Source of the DNA: Bacillota bacterium
GTDB lineage: Bacteria > Bacillota > Clostridia > Oscillospirales > Oscillospiraceae
Direction: 5' to 3'
NCBI GenBank assembly: GCA_021199635.1
Contig: JAJQHS010000112.1
Span: 1 to 39,336 of the forward strand
DNA: 39,336 nt
A program made the translations under genes and the position numbers. The notes beneath the pieces were generated by a model. The model was not told the origin of the DNA, searched no databases, and saw only the letters and a list, made by a program, of their open reading frames with translations. Shown here in pieces: positions 31,982 to 39,232 of this stretch (position 1 is its first letter; each line of letters begins with the position of its first letter).

Positions 31982-33109
31982 TTACTTCTGCACCCAGTTG
32001 CCGGTGGCTAAGCAGTTCAGATACGCCTCGATAAACGGGTCCAGTGCCCCGTCCATCACTGCGCCCACATTGGAGGTTTCGCACCCGGTGCGGGTATCCT
32101 TCACCAGTGTATAGGGCATAAAGACGTAGTTGCGGATCTGGCTTCCCCATTCGATCTTCTGCTGGACGCCCTTGATGTCCGAAATCTTCTCCAGATGCTC
32201 CCGCTCCTTGATCTCCACCAGCTTGCTGCGAAGCATCCGCAGGCAGGTTTCCTTGTTCTGGAACTGGCTGCGCTCCGTCTGGCAGGATACGACAATGCCG
32301 GTAGCCTTATGGATCAGGCGGACGGCGGAGGACGTCTTATTGATGTGCTGGCCGCCGGCGCCGGAGGAGCGGTAAACCTGCATCTCGTAATCCTCCGGGC
32401 GGATCTCCACATCCTGGCTGTCGTCCTCAATGTCGGGCACGACCTCAATGGCGGCAAATGAGGTTTGGCGCCGGGCGTTGGCATCAAAGGGCGAAACCCG
32501 CACCAGCCGGTGGACGCCATTTTCCCCTTTCAGGAAGCCATATGCGTTCTCCCCCTCGATGAGGATGTCCGCACTTTTCAGTCCGGCCTCATCCCCTTCC
32601 AGGTAGTCCAGGATTTTGTAGGTAAAGCCGTGGCGCTCCGCCCAGCGGGTGTACATCCGGTAAAGCATCTGGCACCAGTCCTGCGCCTCTGTGCCGCCAG
32701 CGCCGGAGTGGAAGCTCATCAGGGCGTTATTCTTGTCATAGTGGCCAGTGAGCAGCGTTTCCAGGCGGCAGGATTCCATTTTCTCCGTCAGATTTTCGAA
32801 GCTCTCCTTCAGTTCCGGGAGCATAGAGTCATCGTCCTCCTCTGCGGCCATCTCGCAGATGGTGATCATATCGTCCCAGGAGGCGGTCATTTTCTCATAT
32901 TGGGCAATTTTACTCTCAGTCTGCCGGGTTTTTACCACGATTTTCTGACTTTTTTCCGGATCATCCCAGAAACCGGGCGCCTCCTGCATAGCGTGGAGCC
33001 GCTCCAGCTCATTTTTAAGCCCCTCCAGGTTCAGGGAATCCGCCAGGCCATCCAGCGCAGGCTTGATATCGATTAATTTCTGCTTGTATGTGTCAAATTC
33101 AATGTTCAT
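31982..33109 (-). CDS. prfB: Peptide chain release factor 2, no programmed frameshift
   Basis: A 375-residue RF2 that ends translation at UGA and UAA. Anticodon-like SPF is at residues 206-208 and the catalytic GGQ at 252-254 (SSGAGGQHINKTSS). The whole protein reads in one frame: around codons 25-27 (33037-33029) the DNA is TCC CTG AAC, with no CTT TGA C slippery stop. So the usual autoregulatory +1 frameshift is absent. GAGGG precedes the ATG, and a strong promoter lies upstream. Confidence 0.96.
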   Translation of the reverse strand: MNIEFDTYKQKLIDIKPALDGLADSLNLEGLKNELERLHAMQEAPGFWDDPEKSQKIVVKTRQTESKIAQYEKMTASWDDMITICEMAAEEDDDSMLPELKESFENLTEKMESCRLETLLTGHYDKNNALMSFHSGAGGTEAQDWCQMLYRMYTRWAERHGFTYKILDYLEGDEAGLKSADILIEGENAYGFLKGENGVHRLVRVSPFDANARRQTSFAAIEVVPDIEDDSQDVEIRPEDYEMQVYRSSGAGGQHINKTSSAVRLIHKATGIVVSCQTERSQFQNKETCLRMLRSKLVEIKEREHLEKISDIKGVQQKIEWGSQIRNYVFMPYTLVKDTRTGCETSNVGAVMDGALDPFIEAYLNCLATGNWVQK

Positions 33110-33152
33110 AGCATCCAGCCCTCATTTCCTTCCAATTCGCATTTCCGGATGT

Positions 33153-33181
33153 ATTATATCCGAAAACAGCGTCCGTGTAAA
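33153..33181 (-). promoter_or_regulatory. Promoter of prfB
   Basis: Minus-strand TTTACA (33181-33176), 17 bases, perfect TATAAT (33158-33153). Confidence 0.8.
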
Positions 33182-33222
33182 GTGGAAAACCGGGATTTTT
33201 CCAAAATCCGCGGAAGTGAATG

Positions 33223-33251
33223 TTGACAGTTCCCGATTTTTCCGTTACAAT
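33223..33251 (+). promoter_or_regulatory. Promoter of the tRNA-Arg transcript
   Basis: Perfect TTGACA (33223-33228), 17 bases, TACAAT (33246-33251). Predicted start near 33258, about 100 bases before the tRNA. Confidence 0.8.
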
Positions 33252-33260
33252 GATGTGGCT

Positions 33261-33295
33261 TGATGCGTCCTGCGGAGCCGCCCCCGCAGGCATCT
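33261..33295 (+). other. Stem-loop in the tRNA-Arg 5' leader
   Basis: GATG and CCTGCGG in the 5' arm pair with CCGCAGG and CATC in the 3' arm, interrupted only by a small bulge. The leader between the promoter and tRNA is about 100 bases, longer than a simple tRNA needs. No protein frame with a ribosome site was found in it. Confidence 0.5.
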
Positions 33296-33356
33296 TTGCA
33301 AATCCAATGCGTGCCCTTTTCACAAGGCGGAAGGCTCCGCGTCCCATTTCATACAC

Positions 33357-33433
33357 GCCCCAATAGCTCAGCAGGATAGAGCGTCCGCCTCCTAAGCGGA
33401 AGGTCGTTGGTTCGAATCCAATTTGGGGTGCCA
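33357..33433 (+). tRNA. tRNA-Arg (anticodon CCU)
   Basis: A 77-base cloverleaf with encoded CCA. The acceptor stem is GCCCCAA with TTGGGGT (first pair G-U). D arm is GCTC/GAGC; anticodon arm is TCCGC/GCGGA with loop CTCCTAA, giving anticodon CCT and decoding AGG. T arm contains GTTCGAATC. A strong promoter and a following hairpin make it a single-tRNA unit. tRNA-Arg(CCU) genes are frequent integration sites. Confidence 0.96.
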
Positions 33434-33440
33434 GAATTCA

Positions 33441-33480
33441 AGCCGAAAACCCTGATTTTCAAGGGTTTTCGGCTCTTTCT
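33441..33480 (+). terminator. Terminator after tRNA-Arg
   Basis: A 13-base-pair stem (33441-33453 with 33462-33474) and short loop, followed by a weak CTTTCT tail. Confidence 0.75.
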
Positions 33481-33597
33481 GTTGCAGGCATTGCATCCGG
33501 AGGAAACACTTCCCGCCGTCTTTGATCAGTAGCCACCCCAGAAAATGGCGAAGGAGTCTTGCCTCAAAGGAGATCTGTCTGCCTGTCTAGAGAACGT

Positions 33598-34461
33598 TTA
33601 CTTCCTTTCAGTTGACTTTGTCCGATTATTGACACAGGTGTCCACCATATCTCGGATGAATTGGTCGTAGTTGGTGTTGAGCAGTGCTGTGAACAGTGCA
33701 TCAATGACATTCAGTGTGGAGATCCGGCTGGACATTCCGCCCAACCGGTCCCAGCTTTCACTGGCATCCACGCAGAGCGTATACTTGCAAATGCGGGCAA
33801 CTGAGTTGTCGGTGGAGGCAGTCAATGCAACGGTATCTACCCGATGGCGGCGCAGCTCCTGGGCAACCTCAATAATGTCATCGGTTTCACCAGTGTAGGA
33901 AATGAGGAAGGCCAGCACGCCATTCTCGGTGTTCTTTGCCTGAATCAGCATAGAAACGCGATCGCTAAAGGCTGTAGATGGGATTTTCAGCCGCATACAT
34001 TTAAATTGTGCATCCTTTGCTACCACATTCGACGGACCGACACCGTAAAAATCGATCCGTTTGGCTGCGGCCATCAGGCTCACCACCGTTTCGAGGGTTG
34101 CACCGTCGACAATATGGCTGGTGTCCAGTATTGAGGCTGCATTTTGCTGGGATACCTTCTCCAGTACCTCCCCGACCGAGTCATATCGGCTTACGGGTGC
34201 CCGATTGCCGCGGAGAATATCCTGGTGCTTGTACTGGTTCTGCGCCGCGGAAAGCATCATGCGAAAGCTGGTGTAGCTGTCTATCCCCAGCTTTCTGCAT
34301 AGCCGCTTCACAGTCGTCGTGGAAGTAAAGGTCTTCTCGCTTAATTCCACGATTCCCATGCTGCATACGTCTTTATAATGTTCCAGAATATAATCTGCCA
34401 CGTGGCGCTCTGAAGGCGACAAGTCCTTAATTTCCGCCATCTTAATCAGAATATTCCCCAT
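33598..34461 (-). CDS. MurR/RpiR family transcriptional regulator
   Basis: A 287-residue regulator. The N-terminal RpiR helix-turn-helix includes LSPSERHVADYILEHY, then SEKTFTSTTTVKRLCRKLG (recognition helix). The C-terminal SIS domain (about 120-260) shows KRIDFYGVGPSNVVAKD and LISYTGETDDIIEVAQEL, which bind sugar phosphates. It is the last gene of the PTS operon and the likely local regulator, sensing a phosphorylated intermediate. GGAGG precedes the ATG. The palindrome at 39164-39188 is a candidate target. Confidence 0.93.
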   Translation of the reverse strand: MGNILIKMAEIKDLSPSERHVADYILEHYKDVCSMGIVELSEKTFTSTTTVKRLCRKLGIDSYTSFRMMLSAAQNQYKHQDILRGNRAPVSRYDSVGEVLEKVSQQNAASILDTSHIVDGATLETVVSLMAAAKRIDFYGVGPSNVVAKDAQFKCMRLKIPSTAFSDRVSMLIQAKNTENGVLAFLISYTGETDDIIEVAQELRRHRVDTVALTASTDNSVARICKYTLCVDASESWDRLGGMSSRISTLNVIDALFTALLNTNYDQFIRDMVDTCVNNRTKSTERK

Positions 34462-34476
34462 TTCAGCCTCCAGAAA

Positions 34477-34740
34477 TCACAGCTTCTCAGCTTCAAAAAC
34501 ACCTCGTATTGTATCGGCGATCTCCTTTTCATTCTCACCGTCCACGGTGACAGTAATCATCTCGTTCTGCTTCACCTGAAGCGCCATGACCGCAAACATC
34601 CGCTTCGCATCGGCCGTTTTGCCGCCGTGAGCGATTGTAATGACTGTATCTTTATAGGGCTTAACTGCCTTGACCAGCAGTCCAACAGGTCTGGCATGCA
34701 GTCCCATCTCATCGTGAATCCGGTAGTCAAACGATACCAT
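34477..34740 (-). CDS. HPr-family phosphocarrier without the regulatory serine
   Basis: An 87-residue HPr paralogue. The phosphoaccepting His15 is in GLHARPVG. At the position of regulatory Ser46 (LKSIMGVM in Bacillus HPr), this protein has AKRMFAVM, with Arg47. It can thus relay phosphate from EI to the PTS but should not be a target of HPr kinase or serve as a CcpA co-regulator. GGAGG precedes the ATG. It lies between the membrane helical protein and the RpiR regulator, so it may be dedicated to this transporter. Confidence 0.9.
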   Translation of the reverse strand: MVSFDYRIHDEMGLHARPVGLLVKAVKPYKDTVITIAHGGKTADAKRMFAVMALQVKQNEMITVTVDGENEKEIADTIRGVFEAEKL

Positions 34741-34752
34741 CCTTGCTCCTCC

Positions 34753-35484
34753 TTACTCGCGCTCCAAGACTGTGTGGTCCTCCAATGCTGCTTTAATCAT
34801 ATCCGAATAGTAGGAATTTTGCAAGTTCTTTCTTGCGCGCTTCAGATAAATCTGTACCATGTGGCTGTCCCCGGAAAAGTGATAAAGCTTGGCCAGCCTG
34901 TATTGGAGGATGCCACGTTCCACAGGGTCTGCGGTGGCTGCTGCCTGCGTTTTCATTAGGGGGATCAGGCTTGTGTCACGGTCCACATACACGCCAATGA
35001 TCTGGTTTGCATCCTCAATCATTTTCTGGTACTTCCCGCCCCTGCGATTGGCTTTGGTTTTGCAGAGAAAATCTACCAACTGATCGCGGCTGATTCGGGC
35101 CTGCTGGCCGTTTCCGGCAGAGGCAAAGTAAGACAGTCGGCTCTGATAAAACGCCAGCCGATCCCGGGGCTGGAGTTTCTGCTTGTCCAGCTGGGCGATC
35201 AGGGCACAAATGTCCGCATCGTTTCCCAGCTTCATCTGGCCTTCCAGCCGGTAAAGGAGCAAGACGGAATTCCGGAACACAAGGCGGAGCAGACGGTTAT
35301 GCTCCAGGCGCTCCAAGTAGAGCGGCGTATCCACGTGATACAGCATCCTAAGCGTCTTTTCCGCGTAAGCGCGAGCGGTGCCTAGCAGCCACAGGCTTAG
35401 GAACACCAGCAACATCATCCCAGCCGTCAGGAATATTACCCACCAGCGCACATGCTGCGATACAATAAGGAAGAAGCTGTCCAT
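34753..35484 (-). CDS. Membrane-anchored helical (TPR-like) protein in the PTS operon
   Basis: A 243-residue protein of no recognized family. Residues about 14-35 are one hydrophobic helix, and positive residues after it suggest a cytoplasmic C-terminus. The rest is almost all helical, with repeat-like units such as LIAQLDKQKLQPRDRLAFYQSRLSY and ERGILQYRLAKLYHFSGD, resembling tetratricopeptide repeats. It starts 5 bases after the IIA stop and ends 12 bases before the HPr gene, so it is an integral operon member. A scaffold or regulator of the permease is inference. Confidence 0.82.
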   Translation of the reverse strand: MDSFFLIVSQHVRWWVIFLTAGMMLLVFLSLWLLGTARAYAEKTLRMLYHVDTPLYLERLEHNRLLRLVFRNSVLLLYRLEGQMKLGNDADICALIAQLDKQKLQPRDRLAFYQSRLSYFASAGNGQQARISRDQLVDFLCKTKANRRGGKYQKMIEDANQIIGVYVDRDTSLIPLMKTQAAATADPVERGILQYRLAKLYHFSGDSHMVQIYLKRARKNLQNSYYSDMIKAALEDHTVLERE

Positions 35485-35489
35485 GTCGC

Positions 35490-35879
35490 TTATTCCTTTG
35501 GGGGATAGATCAGAATGGACTGCAACGTCACATCCCGGGCCAGCTCCGCCAACTCATAAGCAGACATCTCTAGATGGAATGAAATCTCCGAGTATGCGGC
35601 GGTATTGATACCGGCCACTACCGCCCAATCAGGATGCGCCGAGCAGATCACAGCTGCCGTACGAAACGGGGAACCTCCGGCGAGGTCACAGGCGAATAGG
35701 ACCTGGGCATCCGCAATTTGTGCCAGCACCAGATTCAGTCGGTTCTGGAGAATCTCCAGAGAGTCCCCTTCATCAAAATCCACGAAGTAAAAACCTTCCA
35801 CATCCCCTACCAGCATACCCAGGTTCCGCTGCATGGCGGAAGCATAGCCGCCATGACCTGTGACGATAACTTTGGACAT
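35490..35879 (-). CDS. PTS mannose-family IIA component
   Basis: A 129-residue EIIA-Man domain that takes phosphate from HPr. The phosphorylated His9 lies in IVTGHGGYASAM; the second conserved region is LFACDLAGGSPFRTAAVI. It is a free-standing IIA, as in Aga/Gam-type systems. AGGAGG precedes the ATG. Confidence 0.94.
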   Translation of the reverse strand: MSKVIVTGHGGYASAMQRNLGMLVGDVEGFYFVDFDEGDSLEILQNRLNLVLAQIADAQVLFACDLAGGSPFRTAAVICSAHPDWAVVAGINTAAYSEISFHLEMSAYELAELARDVTLQSILIYPPKE

Positions 35880-35999
35880 TTTGTTTCCCTCCTTTTAATC
35901 CGTTGAAACATGGATAAGAATCGCAGAGGACACCGCTCAAATGTCATTTGGCTGAGGAAGCGTACCACTGGCAATAATCCAATAGACAATAGAGGCTCA

Positions 36000-36024
36000 G
36001 GGGAAAGCCCATTGTGCTTTCCCC
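36000..36024 (-). other. Intercistronic stem-loop in the PTS operon
   Basis: GGGGAAAGC (36000-36008) pairs with GCTTTCCCC (36016-36024), loop of 7. It sits in the 160-base gap between the SIS gene and IIA. There is no T-run on the leftward side, so it may shape mRNA stability rather than end transcription. Confidence 0.6.
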
Positions 36025-36039
36025 CAAAGCCTGTGGACG

Positions 36040-36801
36040 TTACATGTTGCTGTTATCAAAGACAATTCTGCGGTAGTCAGCGTAAACCTCGTGCATGTAT
36101 TCTTTCGGTACCTGTGTTACATTCGGGGAGACGAAAATATGCATTTGGTGGCCCAACCTCTCCAGCCGCAAGGCTGTCTCCGAAGCGATAGACTGTGCAA
36201 TGGTGATTGCAGCAACGGTGGACGAAGCTCCGACCTTCTGATGGTAGCCGGGAACAGCAACCAGTGCATCCTCCAGCGGGCAGCAGTTGTCAATGAGAAT
36301 GTCCGCGTAATCGCCCAACTTTCTGCCGGAGGAATGCGTAGCCATTGCCTTCCTATAATTTTCGCCGCTGGTGATGGCTATGACCTTCAACCCCCGTTCC
36401 TTGGAATACATGGCCGCCTCGATCGGTGCTGCATTCAATCCGCCATGGGAAAAGACAATCATGACCTCGCCTTCCTGGAAGTGATAGCTTTGCAGAAAGT
36501 TGGCGATATAACCCTCCTGACGCTCGATCCACAACAGCTCACGGGCACCGCCAGGACCAATTACATTGCTCCACATCAGGCGCGGATCCATGCATGGATG
36601 CCATCCCACCAATCCACCGTAGCGGGGAAAAACATCCTGAACCGGAAGTACACTGTGTCCGCTGCCAAATAGATGCACCAATTTGCCGGAGTGGATCGCG
36701 GCCGCGCATAGATCGGCGGCAGCCTGGATATTGTTAGATTGTTCCTGGTCGATTGTTGTGATGACCTCTGAAATTTGATTCAGGTAATCCAGTTGAGCCA
36801 T
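36040..36801 (-). CDS. SIS-domain sugar-phosphate protein (UPF0309 type)
   Basis: A 253-residue SIS-domain protein: KLVHLFGSGHSVLPVQDVF, then VMIVFSHGGLNAAPIEAAMYS and VIAITSGEN. The overall pattern matches the UPF0309 group of sugar-isomerase-domain proteins. It probably isomerizes or deaminates a sugar phosphate produced by this PTS, which would point to an amino-sugar-like substrate. This is inference: no other catabolic enzyme is present. AGGAGG precedes the ATG. Confidence 0.88.
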   Translation of the reverse strand: MAQLDYLNQISEVITTIDQEQSNNIQAAADLCAAAIHSGKLVHLFGSGHSVLPVQDVFPRYGGLVGWHPCMDPRLMWSNVIGPGGARELLWIERQEGYIANFLQSYHFQEGEVMIVFSHGGLNAAPIEAAMYSKERGLKVIAITSGENYRKAMATHSSGRKLGDYADILIDNCCPLEDALVAVPGYHQKVGASSTVAAITIAQSIASETALRLERLGHQMHIFVSPNVTQVPKEYMHEVYADYRRIVFDNSNM

Positions 36802-36854
36802 TGTTTATAATCCTCCTTATGAATTGCGAAATACGATCTATCCAATGCGTCTGC

Positions 36855-37733
36855 TCAGGCAAAAGCGCCGACGACAGGAATGTAGCCAATTGCGGTAAGG
36901 ACTGCGGCCAGGGCCAAAATCAGGACCATGATGGCCAGTGGAGTCCAGTTCCTCTTGGTGTACAACCGGTACACACCCAGTGTAAGGGCAAGGGGCACGA
37001 TTTGCGGGAAGACGCTGTTGAGCAGATTGTCGAGGTTGAACACGGAGATAATACCGTTTACATAGGTGCCGGTCGTCTCATCGAAAACCTGAGCAGTGGT
37101 CTTGATGTCGATATTGAGTGAGCAGGACACAAAGCTGGCAGTCAGTGCGCCCACCACGATCAGGCCCAAAATGGTAACAGCCTGCATAATGCGGTCCAGC
37201 TGTCCCGATGCCATAAATCGTTGGACGCCCTCCAAACCTGCCTTATAGCCCAGATTAAACAGCTTCCAGCTTAGAAAATATGTGCCCGCAGGGTATATAA
37301 GGATATAGATAACTGCGCCTACCCATGGAGCTGCGGTCAGCGCGCTGGCAACCGACAGGCAGATAGTCAGAAGCAACGGTATGATGGTAGCGACCCACAA
37401 GGAGTCACCAATCGCAGACGTGGGGCCGATCAGCGCCACTTTTGCCTCCTGAATAGCCTCGGGGCTACCATTGCCGTTAGCCAGCTGCTCCTCCATGCCG
37501 ATGGCAATGCCATTGCAAATAGAGCCGACCTGGGACTCGGTATTAAACAACGTAATGTGACGCTGGAGAGCGGCGGACTTATCCTCTTTGGTGTCATACA
37601 GCTCTTCAATCACCGGCGCCATGGACTGTCCAAAGGCCATGCCCAGCATAGTCTCGGCTTGCTGCGAACATCCGTTCCAAAAGAACCAGTTAAGGAACGA
37701 CTTTTTTAGCGTTTTTTTGCTTACGGTCTTCAT
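36855..37733 (-). CDS. PTS mannose-family IID component
   Basis: A 292-residue membrane component. The cytoplasmic N-terminal half contains SFLNWFFWNGCSQQAETMLG and ALIGPTSAIGDSLW, both typical of IID; hydrophobic segments follow in the second half. ATG at 37733 is chosen because GAGGGGG precedes it and the upstream frame is inside IIC. It forms the permease with IIC. Confidence 0.95.
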   Translation of the reverse strand: MKTVSKKTLKKSFLNWFFWNGCSQQAETMLGMAFGQSMAPVIEELYDTKEDKSAALQRHITLFNTESQVGSICNGIAIGMEEQLANGNGSPEAIQEAKVALIGPTSAIGDSLWVATIIPLLLTICLSVASALTAAPWVGAVIYILIYPAGTYFLSWKLFNLGYKAGLEGVQRFMASGQLDRIMQAVTILGLIVVGALTASFVSCSLNIDIKTTAQVFDETTGTYVNGIISVFNLDNLLNSVFPQIVPLALTLGVYRLYTKRNWTPLAIMVLILALAAVLTAIGYIPVVGAFA

Positions 37734-37735
37734 AT

Positions 37736-38521
37736 TTACGTTTCCCCCTCTGCGGTGCTGCCACTCATCGCAAAGTAGCAGATCACGGCCATGATGGTTG
37801 CAACTACAGCCACAGCCATAGTGCTCAGGCCAAAGTATGTGACCAGAACAAATCCTCCAAGGAATATAGCCCAATGCGCGCCTTTTTTTACCAGGAAGGA
37901 GAGAATGATGCCCATTCCGAGCGCAGCCATCATGCTGCCAAAGGCGGAAATGCCGGTAACGAACCAGTCGGGAATGGCAATTCCGCCAGCTGCTCCGGCC
38001 ACACGAATGGCGCTAAGGACAATAACTGCGGGGATAAACCGGCACAAGAATCCGATGACCTGCCCGCCAATGACGTTCGGCATCCACATCCGTTTGGTGT
38101 CACCACTCTCTGCGACCTTGTTTGCCCAACGGTTGACGAACACATCCAGAGCATAATGGACGTTCCACATAGTTCCGCCAACCACACCGCCAACACCGGC
38201 ACCGGTAAAGGCCAGGCCGATCAGTGCAGCTTCATCCCCAACGGTGTTCTTGAGTGCAATTGCCATAGCGGTTCCTATGTAGGTGGCATAGGATAGATCC
38301 CAGGCCACCGCGCCACCAGGGGTGACATTAGCCAGGTAAGCAATTTGCAAAGGAATACCCACGAGCATGGCAGTGGACATATCTCCCATGATAAGTCCTA
38401 CCACAAAGGCCGCAATCAGCGGTCGGCCAAGGCAATACCACCCGATGGTATTGCCCACGACGGATCCGATCGCGCCCAGGTAGATAAACAGGGCGATCAG
38501 GATCACCTGCAATGTGTTCAT
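37736..38521 (-). CDS. PTS mannose/sorbose-family IIC component
   Basis: A 261-residue integral membrane permease. The N-terminal stretch GNTIGWYCLGRPLIAAFVVG and the following MGDMSTAMLVGIPLQIAYL are diagnostic of the IIC group (AgaC-like). It ends 2 bases before IID. Confidence 0.95.
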   Translation of the reverse strand: MNTLQVILIALFIYLGAIGSVVGNTIGWYCLGRPLIAAFVVGLIMGDMSTAMLVGIPLQIAYLANVTPGGAVAWDLSYATYIGTAMAIALKNTVGDEAALIGLAFTGAGVGGVVGGTMWNVHYALDVFVNRWANKVAESGDTKRMWMPNVIGGQVIGFLCRFIPAVIVLSAIRVAGAAGGIAIPDWFVTGISAFGSMMAALGMGIILSFLVKKGAHWAIFLGGFVLVTYFGLSTMAVAVVATIMAVICYFAMSGSTAEGET

Positions 38522-38575
38522 AAAATAGTCCCTCCAAACTTTATAATTTCCAAGGGATGAGCCCCATTGGATTCC

Positions 38576-39076
38576 CTATTTCAGCCGGATACCCTTGCGG
38601 ATGTCGGCCCACTCCTTTGCCGGGGATTTCGGTACTGTCTGGTAAATCAGCCTTATCCCGTCGGCGCTGATGCTGTCGAACAGGCGGATATCGTCTTCAC
38701 TGGCAAAAAAGACACTTCCCCCTCCTTTGGTAAGGTTGTATTTTGTGCCGGGTCGTTTTGCCGCGTTGCCAATAATCACCATCTCGCATTGCTTTAGCTC
38801 CTCCCGCAAATTCCCCAGATCCTGGGGAAAACGGGTAACGAACAGATGATTCCCATCGCTTGGCAACGCGAACATCTCCTTTGCCTGGGCCATAGTGACC
38901 ACATGTGCCTTATACTGCCTAGGAATACCCATGAGCATGATGGACTGGAGCATAGTGTTTGCCGCCAATGCGTCGTCAATAGCCACAATTTTGTCAATTT
39001 TCAGGTGCCCGCACCAAGCGGTGACAATTTGCCCATGAATCAGTCGGTCGTCTATCCGAACATAATGGTGTCCCAT
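38576..39076 (-). CDS. PTS mannose-family IIB component
   Basis: A 166-residue phosphotransfer protein, first gene of the operon. The phosphorylated His14 is in VRIDDRLIHGQIV. Other typical parts are AIDDALAANTMLQSIM and GTKYNLTKGGGSVF. It phosphorylates the incoming sugar during transport. GGAGG lies before the ATG. Confidence 0.95.
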   Translation of the reverse strand: MGHHYVRIDDRLIHGQIVTAWCGHLKIDKIVAIDDALAANTMLQSIMLMGIPRQYKAHVVTMAQAKEMFALPSDGNHLFVTRFPQDLGNLREELKQCEMVIIGNAAKRPGTKYNLTKGGGSVFFASEDDIRLFDSISADGIRLIYQTVPKSPAKEWADIRKGIRLK

Positions 39077-39129
39077 ATCGGTTCCTCCTTTCCAATATGT
39101 TTTGCTGGCTTATGCTTTGCGTTGAGTGT

Positions 39130-39135
39130 ATCATA
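39130..39135 (-). promoter_or_regulatory. Candidate -10 for the PTS operon
   Basis: Minus-strand TATGAT (39135-39130), about 50 bases before the IIB start. No recognizable -35 lies at the right distance, so activation by a bound regulator is possible. Confidence 0.4.
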
Positions 39136-39163
39136 CAAGGATGGAGGGCGCAACGTTTTAACC

Positions 39164-39188
39164 AATTTTGTCAATAATTAACAAAATT
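39164..39188. promoter_or_regulatory. 25-bp palindromic operator candidate
   Basis: A 25-base palindrome with a central A and one mismatched pair. Left arm AATTTTGTCAAT (39164-39175), right arm ATTAACAAAATT (39177-39188). It lies between the leftward PTS operon and a rightward promoter at 39205-39232, about 90 bases before IIB. Confidence 0.72.
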
Positions 39189-39204
39189 CAGTAGCATTTT
39201 TTGG

Positions 39205-39232
39205 TTGACCTTTGGCAATGATGTGCTAAAAT
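39205..39232 (+). promoter_or_regulatory. Rightward promoter leaving the window
   Basis: TTGACC (39205-39210), 16 bases, extended -10 TGc-TAAAAT (TAAAAT 39227-39232). The gene it drives is beyond the window; no start codon with a clear ribosome site is seen before 39336. Confidence 0.55.

Noticed and set aside
33099-33356. Minus-strand open frame of 85 codons between prfB and the tRNA
   Set aside because: It covers both the prfB promoter and the tRNA promoter, has no ribosome site, and resembles no protein.
33434-33597. Attachment-site repeat of the tRNA-Arg 3' end
   Set aside because: No second copy of the tRNA end was found within the window, so integration cannot be shown here.
39211-39227. 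Possible sigma-54 site (TGGCA...TGCT)
   Set aside because: The GG and GC elements are 9 rather than 10 bases apart, the direction is away from the PTS operon, and it overlaps a better sigma-70-type promoter.
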